Below, one piece after another: positions 7,702 through 14,862 of a stretch of 64,000 nt of DNA. How positions within the stretch are numbered: the first letter of the stretch is position 1; every line of letters starts with the position of its first letter. Source of the DNA: Chlorobiaceae bacterium (GTDB taxonomy: Bacteria; Bacteroidota; Ignavibacteria; UBA10030; SZUA-254); NCBI GenBank assembly GCA_013824245.1, contig PNNN01000018.1:1-64000 (forward strand). The letters run 5' to 3'. The position numbers and the translations under genes are program-made. The notes beneath the pieces were generated by a model, which was given only the letters and a program-made list of their open reading frames with translations, did no database searches and was not told the DNA's origin.

Positions 7702-8259
7702 ATGTCTAATCATGTTTGCCCCTGGTGGATTGGATACCTGCTTGCGAGTCCGCTTAGAAGGCTATCACAGAAACCCGAAGAAATATTATCTCACTACGTG
7801 AAAGAAGGGATGACTGTCCTTGAAGTTGGACCGGGCATGGGATTTTTCACGCTTCCGATGGCAAGATTAGTTGGTTCGCAAGGAAAAATTGTTTGTATAG
7901 AAGTACAGGAGCAAATGATTAAAAGTTTGGTGCGGCGTGCATCTCGCGCCGGACTTGCCGATAGAATTGTAACACATGTTACTTCTGGTGATTCACTACA
8001 AGTCGAAGACTTTGTTAACCGTGTTGATTTTGCGCTTTTGTTTGCTGTTGTTCACGAGGTTTCAGATCAGGAAAAACTTTTCAGTGAAGTGTACACAACT
8101 CTGAAAAATGGTTCGCTTGTTCTTATTTCTGAACCGAAAGGTCATGTAACTATAGATGATTTCAACCAAACGTTGAAGATTGCCAAACAAACTGGGTTCG
8201 AAGTAATTGCATCTCCTAAAATTAAGAGAAATCACAATGCATTGCTTAAGAAAAAATAA
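7702..8259 (+). CDS. Class I SAM-dependent methyltransferase
   Basis: 185 residues from ATG 7702, which has AAAGG 6-10 bp upstream. SAM motif I is MTVLEVGPGMGFFTLPMARL, followed by the acidic strand-2 end IVCIEVQEQM and strand 4 VDFALLFAVVHEVSD. It resembles small UbiE/MenG-like methyltransferases that act on lipids or metabolites; the substrate is unknown. The N-terminus CPWWIGYLLASPLRRL is typical of this clade. It lies 11 bp before the ABC ATPase gene and may be in one unit with the exporter. Confidence 0.85.
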   Translation: MSNHVCPWWIGYLLASPLRRLSQKPEEILSHYVKEGMTVLEVGPGMGFFTLPMARLVGSQGKIVCIEVQEQMIKSLVRRASRAGLADRIVTHVTSGDSLQVEDFVNRVDFALLFAVVHEVSDQEKLFSEVYTTLKNGSLVLISEPKGHVTIDDFNQTLKIAKQTGFEVIASPKIKRNHNALLKKK

Positions 8260-8270
8260 CTTTTTTGGAA

Positions 8271-9158
8271 ATGAATAGTCTTTCAATAAAAAATCTTACA
8301 AAACATTACGGCAAGATTCGCGCTCTTCATAATGTCAGCTTTACGGTTGATGAAGGTGAAGTTTTCGGCTACCTCGGACCAAACGGTGCAGGTAAAACAA
8401 CCACCTTGCGAATAATATTGGGACTCGTTTATTCATCTACAGGCAGCGTACAAATACTCGGAAACAGTCCCTCAAGTGTGAGCGCGCGAACCGACATTGG
8501 CTATTTGCCAGGTGAATTTCATCTCTATGCTGATATGAGCGGACAAGCATTACTTGATTATTTTGCCGGATACAGACTACAGCGACCACCTGTTTTGCGA
8601 GAACATTTATTAAAAGCACTCAGCGTTCAACAATCCGATCTAAAACGCAAAGTGAAATTTCTCTCACACGGTACGAAGCAAAAGTTGGGACTGATTATAG
8701 CTATGCAGCACGATCCCAAGTTGCTGTTGCTCGACGAACCGACAACCGGTCTTGATCCGCTGGTGCAGAAATCGTTCCGCGAGATTATCCTCGACCGCGC
8801 GTGCAACGGGCGAACAGTATTTTTCTCTTCACATGTTTTGTCGGAAGTTGAAGCAGTATGCAGTCGAGTGGCAATTCTGCGTGCAGGTGAGCTTGTCGCA
8901 GTTGAATCGATCGAGAATCTCAGAAGTAAAATGGTGCGTCGTCTTCAGGTTCGCTTCCACGGTTCTGTGCCCCACAATTTAGCCGGCGTGCCAGGTGTAA
9001 CACGCTCTCAAATAATAGGTAATGAAGTTACTTTATGGATTCGCGGCAACGTGAATCCGATTCTTCGAACCATCGCGCAGACTGAAGTAGAGAGTTTTAT
9101 TTTCCCCGAGCCGGAACTGGAGGATGTTTTTCTCACTTATTACAAGATAGAGGGTTGA
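8271..9158 (+). CDS. ABC transporter ATP-binding protein
   Basis: A 295-residue ATPase of the CcmA/drug-exporter type. Visible are Walker A GPNGAGKTT, the variant signature LSHGTKQKLGL (Ser-His-Gly instead of SGGQ), Walker B LLLLDEPTTGLDP and the switch histidine in FFSSHVLSEVE. A roughly 80-residue C-terminal extension follows. It would power the membrane protein encoded next. ATG 8271 is preferred; a TTG two codons upstream is also open. Confidence 0.92.
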   Translation: MNSLSIKNLTKHYGKIRALHNVSFTVDEGEVFGYLGPNGAGKTTTLRIILGLVYSSTGSVQILGNSPSSVSARTDIGYLPGEFHLYADMSGQALLDYFAGYRLQRPPVLREHLLKALSVQQSDLKRKVKFLSHGTKQKLGLIIAMQHDPKLLLLDEPTTGLDPLVQKSFREIILDRACNGRTVFFSSHVLSEVEAVCSRVAILRAGELVAVESIENLRSKMVRRLQVRFHGSVPHNLAGVPGVTRSQIIGNEVTLWIRGNVNPILRTIAQTEVESFIFPEPELEDVFLTYYKIEG

Positions 9159-9191
9159 GACTTTGAGAGAATTCATAAAAATAATCTCAAT

Positions 9192-9235
9192 GACCCCTCC
9201 TTCAATTCATAAGGGGGAGAAGAAAAGAGGGGGTC
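9192..9235. repeat. GC-rich imperfect palindrome between exporter genes
   Basis: GACCCCTC at 9192 pairs with GAGGGGGTC ending at 9235 with one bulge, and the interior is purine/pyrimidine-biased (AAGGGGGAGAAG). It looks like a dispersed intergenic repeat inserted between the ATPase and permease genes rather than part of either. Confidence 0.45.
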
Positions 9236-9265
9236 GGTTGAGCATGTATGCCAAGGAGAATATTC

Positions 9266-10066
9266 GTGCTTAATCTCCTCAAACATTTAATTCAACGTCA
9301 TGCAATATTCCTTTGCATTAATATGTTCTTACTCGCAGGATTACAATTCTTGATCTGCGCCATTGTCTCCATGATTGATATTCCCGGAATCGTGAACGAA
9401 TCTATGAAGAATATTCCTCCATTCATGCGTGCGCTCATCGAGCAGCAATTCTTAGGCGGACTGAATCAAAAAGGACTTCTTGCTTTCGGATGGAACCACC
9501 CTATTGCGTTAGCCATCGGAACTGCGGTTGCACTTGTTTTCGCTTCTCGGGCAGTTGCAGGTGAAATTGAAAGCGGGGCGATGGAGTTGCTTTTAAGTCA
9601 GCCGATTGCACGATTGAGTTATTTTACCGGACATGTACTGTTTGCGCTAACATCAATTGCTCTATTGAGTTTGATCGGGGTGTGCGGCACACTCATCGGC
9701 ATTCACGTTTACTCCCTCGCGCCGATTGATGGAATAATTCTATTTAAGGTTGCGCTCAATTTTTTCTTACTTCACAGTGCATGGTATGGAATCACACTTT
9801 TGTTTTCCGTTTTCGGTCGGGAAGCAGGGCGGGTAGCGTTTATCGGATTTGTGCTGGCGCTTGTTTCATACTTCGTTCAAGTGATCGCACAGCTCTGGAC
9901 AAAAGCCGCATTTCTCCTGCCTTACACATTGCACACATATTACTCGCCGCAGAAGATTTTTGTTAATAGCGAGATCAAGCCAATTTCGGTTATTGTTCTG
10001 ATGGGATTTATTGTTGTTAGTATAGGTATAGCGGGTTGGAGGTTTAGGGAGAGGGATATACCGTAA
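9266..10066 (+). CDS. ABC transporter permease (ABC-2 type)
   Basis: 266 residues with six hydrophobic segments and the ABC-2 permease hallmark ASRAVAGEIESGAMELLLSQPI after the second, the stretch that contacts the ATPase. It forms an exporter with the preceding ATPase; substrate unknown. The GTG at 9266 is preferred because AAGGAG sits 7 bp upstream; an ATG six codons earlier (9248) would bury that ribosome site inside the gene. Confidence 0.88.
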   Translation: MLNLLKHLIQRHAIFLCINMFLLAGLQFLICAIVSMIDIPGIVNESMKNIPPFMRALIEQQFLGGLNQKGLLAFGWNHPIALAIGTAVALVFASRAVAGEIESGAMELLLSQPIARLSYFTGHVLFALTSIALLSLIGVCGTLIGIHVYSLAPIDGIILFKVALNFFLLHSAWYGITLLFSVFGREAGRVAFIGFVLALVSYFVQVIAQLWTKAAFLLPYTLHTYYSPQKIFVNSEIKPISVIVLMGFIVVSIGIAGWRFRERDIP

Positions 10067-10431
10067 AGAATATAACCGCGATTTATATCTTTACTGTGCT
10101 ATCAATCACAGGAGTGGATAAGTGGTACCTTGGGCAACGCTTGAGAATTATCCTATAGTGATATCTGGCTTGAATTTCGCTAGTATCGAATAAAAACCTG
10201 AGCGGTGCTCTTAACCCCAACGATATAAATAAGCGGCCAGTTAATAGGAATATACCTGCAGGTTTGCAATGATCATCACCAAAAATTACGAAAAATAAGT
10301 AATTTTCTCTGATTTTGTATTCACAGTATTGTTATTAATTTTTATTAATTTGCTCTAAGCGTGATTGATTGTTTTGCACATCTTATATATTTTTCGTATT
10401 TTTTGCTACTAACTGAAAGGGTAAAATCTAA
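10067..10431. other. 365-bp intergenic gap with no gene
   Basis: No open frame with coding character and no RNA gene seen. The last 120 bp before the next gene are AT-rich (for example TTGTTTTGCACATC then TTATATATTTTT) and probably hold its promoter. The gene's ribosome site is AAAGGG about 12 bp before ATG 10432. Confidence 0.5.
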
Positions 10432-10920
10432 ATGGATGCCAATTTAATTGCGCTGAAACTTTTTTTGGATGAACTTAATGTGCAATCTGATATTGATACA
10501 TTAGACAAACGGAAAACGGTGCAGAAAGCAGTATACTTGGGCCAGTTATCTGGGGTCAATCTTGGATATACATTCAGTTGGTACTTAATGGGACCATATT
10601 CAATTCCACTTTCAAAAGATTATTATGCTCTTGAGGACAGCCTGTCTAGCAAACACAATGGAAGCTATAAGAGTAAGGAATTAATCCCACCTATTAAGAA
10701 AAAACTTGCTAGAATTAAGCCACTTTTAAATATGCCAACAAATGTAGCTTTATCTAACCAAGTTGATTGGCTTGAGTTGGTTTCATCGGTTCATTTTTTA
10801 CACTATGTAAGTCAACTTTCTTGGGCAGAAGTTACAAGTGTAATTAAGAGGGAGAAAAAGCATGTTGCACCATATATAGAAGAGGCAAAGGCTGAATTAA
10901 GAAAATTAAACCTAATTTAA
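10432..10920 (+). CDS. YwgA/SocA-like (DUF4065-related) protein
   Basis: A 162-residue soluble helical protein. The stretch KRKTVQKAVYLGQLSGVNLG followed by YTFSWYLMGPYSIPLSKDYY has the shape of YwgA-type and Panacea/SocA-type proteins (K-x-QK-x-x-Y then a W/Y-x-x-GP-[YF]-S motif). In Bacillus a ywgA gene lies near the HD-phosphohydrolase gene ywfO, and here the next gene is also an HD phosphohydrolase. That conserved neighbourhood supports the assignment. Function is unknown; SocA/Panacea relatives act as antitoxins or protease adaptors, so a role controlling the HD protein is possible (inference). Confidence 0.65.
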   Translation: MDANLIALKLFLDELNVQSDIDTLDKRKTVQKAVYLGQLSGVNLGYTFSWYLMGPYSIPLSKDYYALEDSLSSKHNGSYKSKELIPPIKKKLARIKPLLNMPTNVALSNQVDWLELVSSVHFLHYVSQLSWAEVTSVIKREKKHVAPYIEEAKAELRKLNLI

Positions 10921-10952
10921 TCCTAGGCAAGGTCTGAGGGAAACGGCAAGCT

Positions 10953-12386
10953 TTGATAAAATTTCCTCCCGTTAAACGTTTTTCCGATCCAATCCATTCC
11001 GTCATCGAGCTTACAAACCCTGAGCTTGAAATAATTAAAACAAAATCATTTCAACGCCTCAGGCATGTGAAACAGCTTGGTTTAGCACATTATGTATATC
11101 CATCTGTTGATTACTCGCGCTTTTCGCATTCACTAGGTGTTTGCCATCTTATGGGAAAGATACTGGGCAATCTAAAACGCGCGGGTGGCATTAAAATAAC
11201 ACAAGAAGAATGTCAGAACTACAGAATCGCTGGATTGCTACACGATATTGGTCACTACCCATTTTCTCATCCCATGGAGCATGCAATAAAGAAGTATTAT
11301 TCTTCATTAATAATACGAAATAAAACGAGTACGGATGGGAAATCAAAAGATGGGTATGAAAAATTTTATATGCATGATCGTGTTGGAAAAGAAATTCTAT
11401 TGCAAGATGATGAAATTCGAAATGTCTTAAAAAAATATAATATTGAACCAAAAGATATATACTCTATTTTTTTACGTGAGATACCTCCTCGTTTTAGTAA
11501 TTTAATAAGTTCTGATCTCGACGCAGATAGAATTGATTTTTTACTTCGAACTTCTCATCATTCTGGGCTTCCATATGGGTCCCTTGATGTTGATTACTTG
11601 TTGAGCCGAATATGCCTAGATAGACAAAACAGAATCTGTCTTCATTCAAAAGCTGTAAAAACTGCTGACCATTTTCTACTAGCACGTTATTTTGATTATC
11701 AGTCCGTTGCATATCATAAAACTGTTGCGGGTCTTGAGTTAATACTGAAGGATGTCATTGGTATACTCTTAAAAGAGGAATATATCAAATGCACCTCACT
11801 AGATATAAAAAGACTAATTGCAAAAGATCAATGGTGTAGATTTGATGATGCGGCCATAATCCAAAAAATCAAAGAGTTAGATTCTAAAACGAAAAACAAA
11901 ATAACAAGATTGAAGACCCGGTCAATTATTGACAGAATTCCCCCTAAATTAATAGCCGAATACGAACGGCTGGATGATAGAACAGAGCAATCAATCGAAG
12001 AATTTAGATCAAAAAGAGATCAGTTAATTATTAAAATCAAAGATTGGTCGAAACAATTCAATATACCTATCGAATTGTGGAAAATTTGGGACCTCCCGGG
12101 TCATACACTAACAAAAATTGGCTCCAGTATACCGATATCAACTGTTGAACGAGCTGGACCAGAAATCAATGATGACATAGGACAATCAGTGCGCATTGTA
12201 GATATGAAGGGTGGAACATCAAAATCAATTATGGAAATTAATAATTCTTTTATGAAAATATTATCAAACAAAGCTTTGTTTTCAATTAAATTATTTGTTT
12301 TATTTCCTGATTATAATGAAAATTTAAGGGAAAGAATACGAAAACAAGTGATCCACGATTTTCCAGGCATTTTTATCGGTGGTTAA
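10953..12386 (+). CDS. HD-domain phosphohydrolase (YwfO/dNTPase-like)
   Basis: A 477-residue protein. The metal-binding HD motifs are in order: SRFSHSLGVCHLMG (His), GLLHDIGHYPFSHPMEH (HD), and SSDLDADRIDFLLRTSHHSG (distal Asp). This is the dGTPase/SAMHD1-like subgroup that hydrolyses dNTPs to the nucleoside and triphosphate. The C-terminal 200 residues are less conserved and lysine-rich. The start is TTG at 10953 with GAGGG upstream; the first conserved residues (MIKFPPVKRFSDPIHSVIEL) follow immediately. It sits 32 bp after the YwgA-like gene, likely one operon. Confidence 0.85.
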   Translation: MIKFPPVKRFSDPIHSVIELTNPELEIIKTKSFQRLRHVKQLGLAHYVYPSVDYSRFSHSLGVCHLMGKILGNLKRAGGIKITQEECQNYRIAGLLHDIGHYPFSHPMEHAIKKYYSSLIIRNKTSTDGKSKDGYEKFYMHDRVGKEILLQDDEIRNVLKKYNIEPKDIYSIFLREIPPRFSNLISSDLDADRIDFLLRTSHHSGLPYGSLDVDYLLSRICLDRQNRICLHSKAVKTADHFLLARYFDYQSVAYHKTVAGLELILKDVIGILLKEEYIKCTSLDIKRLIAKDQWCRFDDAAIIQKIKELDSKTKNKITRLKTRSIIDRIPPKLIAEYERLDDRTEQSIEEFRSKRDQLIIKIKDWSKQFNIPIELWKIWDLPGHTLTKIGSSIPISTVERAGPEINDDIGQSVRIVDMKGGTSKSIMEINNSFMKILSNKALFSIKLFVLFPDYNENLRERIRKQVIHDFPGIFIGG

Positions 12387-12402
12387 ATTATCAATAGATT
12401 TT

Positions 12403-12642
12403 TCACCTTCCTTCTTTCTCCTCCACTAATGATTCCAACATCGATTCCTCTCCACGCTTCGGCTTCAACACACCAGCCAACGAGCGAAAGTATTTTCTTG
12501 TCATCGGAACGAGGAAGATGCGGCGGTGTCCTTCGTCTGGAATAAATTTTACGCGTGTTCCACCTTTAATACCATACTTCTTCCGGATTTGCAGCGGTAT
12601 TGTTATTCGTCCCCGTGTCGTCATTTTATTATTGTATATCAT
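12403..12642 (-). CDS. AbrB/SpoVT-type DNA-binding protein
   Basis: A 79-residue protein whose N-terminal 45 residues are a swapped-hairpin AbrB/MazE domain: KMTTRGRITIPLQIRKKYGI then GTRVKFIP. The C-terminal KYFRSLAGVLKPKRGEES resembles tails of VapB-like antitoxins. No toxin gene is adjacent, so it is an orphan antitoxin or a stand-alone regulator. It lies tail-to-tail with the HD phosphohydrolase gene, 16 bp apart. The ribosome site GGAGG is close upstream of ATG 12642. Confidence 0.8.
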   Translation of the reverse strand: MIYNNKMTTRGRITIPLQIRKKYGIKGGTRVKFIPDEGHRRIFLVPMTRKYFRSLAGVLKPKRGEESMLESLVEEKEGR

Positions 12643-12667
12643 TATACCTCCTTTAGTTTTACTATTC

Positions 12668-12829
12668 TTAACGCGTAATGCCCATTGATCGTTTCAATCG
12701 CGCAAGAAAACTGTTGTAATCGTACAGCGCCTGTATCTTCGTAATGCGTGCATTGGAAAGTGTAAGTTGTGCGTCGGTAACTTCAATAGTTGAGCTGGCA
12801 CCGGCGGCATACTGCTTTTCGGAAGGCAT
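12668..12829 (-). pseudogene. C-terminal remnant of a TolC-family outer-membrane efflux protein
   Basis: The minus strand translates from 12829 as MPSEKQYAAGASSTIEVTDA, then QLTLSNARITKIQALYDYNS and FLARLKRSMGITR, with stop at 12668-12670. This is the typical last 50 residues of a TolC-type protein. A stop lies just upstream in frame and no further TolC sequence is visible, so about 400 codons are gone. The fragment follows the Sel1-repeat gene and suggests a deletion in a former efflux operon. Confidence 0.8.
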
Positions 12830-12937
12830 CGAACTTTTTTAATGATTACTACTGCGCTTAGATCGATTACTGCTCCAAAAATATAGAATTTAAAGTTTTT
12901 CTTTTGATTTGTTTGGAAGCAATTATCTTTTGAAAAT

Positions 12938-14536
12938 TTATTCTTGAATTTGAAATTCCAAATCTTTTGGACGTATCTCATCATATAATCTAACAAGTGA
13001 ATTGTATGCAATTTGACTACCTCGATTTGCTGCTTTCCTATAATATTTGATTGCCTCGGGTTTATTCTGCCTTACACCCCTCCCATTCTCGTAACCATAA
13101 CCAATTATCGCTTCGGCAAGAACCGAACCATCCCTCACAGCTTGTTGAAGAAGATTAAAATATTCGTCCACTTTATTGGTGTCTTGATTATCTTTCAACT
13201 CGATTGCATACAACCTAATTTGAGCATCCCGATTTCCCAATCTTTCTGCGCGTTGTAAAAGATTTATCGCTATTAATTTATCTTGCTTTACCCAGCGACC
13301 TGAATAATAACAGATACCAAGTTGCGTGATTGCAGCGGGGAAATTCCTCTCCGCTCCGTTTTCAAGAAGTGTAAATGCTTGTACTTCCGTTAATTGATGA
13401 TCAAAACCAAATTCAACAAGTCCAGCCCATACAACTTCTGCAGGGGGATCACCCGCATCGATTTGTTCTTTTAAACGAGAAAAATAACCGGGCTTTTGGA
13501 TTATATCCCAGAGAAGCGTTGGTGCGTGGTGTGAATCGAAGCGCATAGCTTGAAGATAATAAAAACCGGCTGCAACTGAATCTGCCTTCAAGCCAATACC
13601 TTGCTCGTACATACGTCCAAGCATTGTTAGTGCTTCCGGGCTTCCCGCTTTTCCTGCATCTTCTATTGCTTGTATTGTCTTAAAATTAAACAAGCTTTCG
13701 CTGTAATAAAATGTACTGCTATCTATAATATTTTTTGTTTGCTCCCCGCCATATGCCATTGCTTCTTTAAATAATGTTTCATTATCGGATGATGGAAGCG
13801 AGTCTGGTGTGAAATCTATAAATATCGGATGAATCGTTGGTTGAGAATTTGTGGGCGTTGCAATCATGCTGCCTTGTACGGTTGCACTCTTTGATTCTAT
13901 CGACTGCGTTTTAATGCGCGCAATAATTCCTCTCTTCTCAAACTCATTTAAAATTTCTTTTGCTGGGCTGTAACCCGAATCTGCCGCTATTTTAATCCAA
14001 TGGTAAGCTTCAGAATAATTTCTTGGTACCACCAAATTATCGGTATGAAAAAGTCCGTATACATATTCTGCGTCCGTAAGACCTTGCATTGCGGCTTTCT
14101 TAAAATTTCGAAATGCTTCAAATGGATTCCACCCGACTCCCCAGCCATTATTTAACAGTATTCCATAATTATACTGTGCGGAAAACACATTCTTCTCTGC
14201 GGCTTTATTAATCCAGTAAGCTGCTTTTACTGTGTCGGCTGAAAAATCTTGACCTAATAAATACCGAAGTCCAAGCACATGTTGGGCAACAGGATCTCCG
14301 GAATTTGCTTTCTTGACGAGTAAAAAAGAATCCCATAGTTGTTCATCCAACATATTGCGCTGCACAATAAATGAACTATATTCAGCAGTTTGATTTTTTA
14401 GCATAAGACTTTTTTGCTGAGAAAACGCAACCTGTGCAAGTAAAAATATTAATATGAGAACATTAATATATTTATTAATGTCGCGGCGTGATATTTTAAT
14501 TTTTGATGTTAGTTGCTGTAATGAATCGTTTTTCAA
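12938..14536 (-). CDS. Secreted Sel1-repeat (TPR-like) protein
   Basis: A 532-residue protein. After an N-terminal hydrophobic segment (about residues 23-40, ending in AFSQQ) come Sel1-like repeats such as DPVAQHVLGLRYLLGQ, SAQYNYGILLNNGWGV, DAQIRLYAIELK and LAEAIIGYGYENGRGV, each with a conserved Ala-x2-x-Leu/Tyr-Gly pattern. Sel1 repeats make helical solenoids that bind other proteins, usually in the periplasm or on the surface. The partner is unknown. The N-terminal 20 residues before the hydrophobic segment are charged, so it might start later or be a membrane-anchored protein. Confidence 0.8.
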   Translation of the reverse strand: MKNDSLQQLTSKIKISRRDINKYINVLILIFLLAQVAFSQQKSLMLKNQTAEYSSFIVQRNMLDEQLWDSFLLVKKANSGDPVAQHVLGLRYLLGQDFSADTVKAAYWINKAAEKNVFSAQYNYGILLNNGWGVGWNPFEAFRNFKKAAMQGLTDAEYVYGLFHTDNLVVPRNYSEAYHWIKIAADSGYSPAKEILNEFEKRGIIARIKTQSIESKSATVQGSMIATPTNSQPTIHPIFIDFTPDSLPSSDNETLFKEAMAYGGEQTKNIIDSSTFYYSESLFNFKTIQAIEDAGKAGSPEALTMLGRMYEQGIGLKADSVAAGFYYLQAMRFDSHHAPTLLWDIIQKPGYFSRLKEQIDAGDPPAEVVWAGLVEFGFDHQLTEVQAFTLLENGAERNFPAAITQLGICYYSGRWVKQDKLIAINLLQRAERLGNRDAQIRLYAIELKDNQDTNKVDEYFNLLQQAVRDGSVLAEAIIGYGYENGRGVRQNKPEAIKYYRKAANRGSQIAYNSLVRLYDEIRPKDLEFQIQE

Positions 14537-14802
14537 TTTTATGCTATATATGCTGGATATTATTTACTTTCGACAAGAATATAAACAATAGGTTTAAAGT
14601 AAAGCAAGTTTTGCGCTATTATTTCTAATTTATCCCCTTTGGAAAATAATAATGACTCATGCTCAGAGAGTTTTCCATGAAATATGTTGGGCGCAAATGA
14701 AGTATGTTTAATCCGGGAATCGCATTGAACTTTTACTCCATATAACGCAAACCATAAATGACGCCCGAATCTTTTTGAGGAATTGGTAGAATAAAAGCAA
14801 GT

Positions 14803-14830
14803 AAAAAAAAAGCCCCGAGTATTTCGGGGC
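14803..14830 (-). terminator. Intrinsic terminator of the cytochrome/NHL operon
   Basis: On the minus strand GCCCCGA-loop-TCGGGGC (14812-14830) is followed by nine T residues (14803-14811). It lies 32 bp past the stop of the 15-haem cytochrome gene. Confidence 0.9.
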
Positions 14831-14862
14831 ATCTATTCCATATTTAATTCTATTAAATTATC

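Noticed and set aside
12694-13011. 105-codon minus-strand open frame between the AbrB gene and the Sel1 gene
   Set aside because: It overlaps the Sel1 gene's 3' end in another frame and the tolC remnant out of frame; no similarity.
14560-14832. 90-codon minus-strand open frame
   Set aside because: No family similarity or ribosome site, unusual composition, and it runs through the terminator hairpin of the cytochrome operon.
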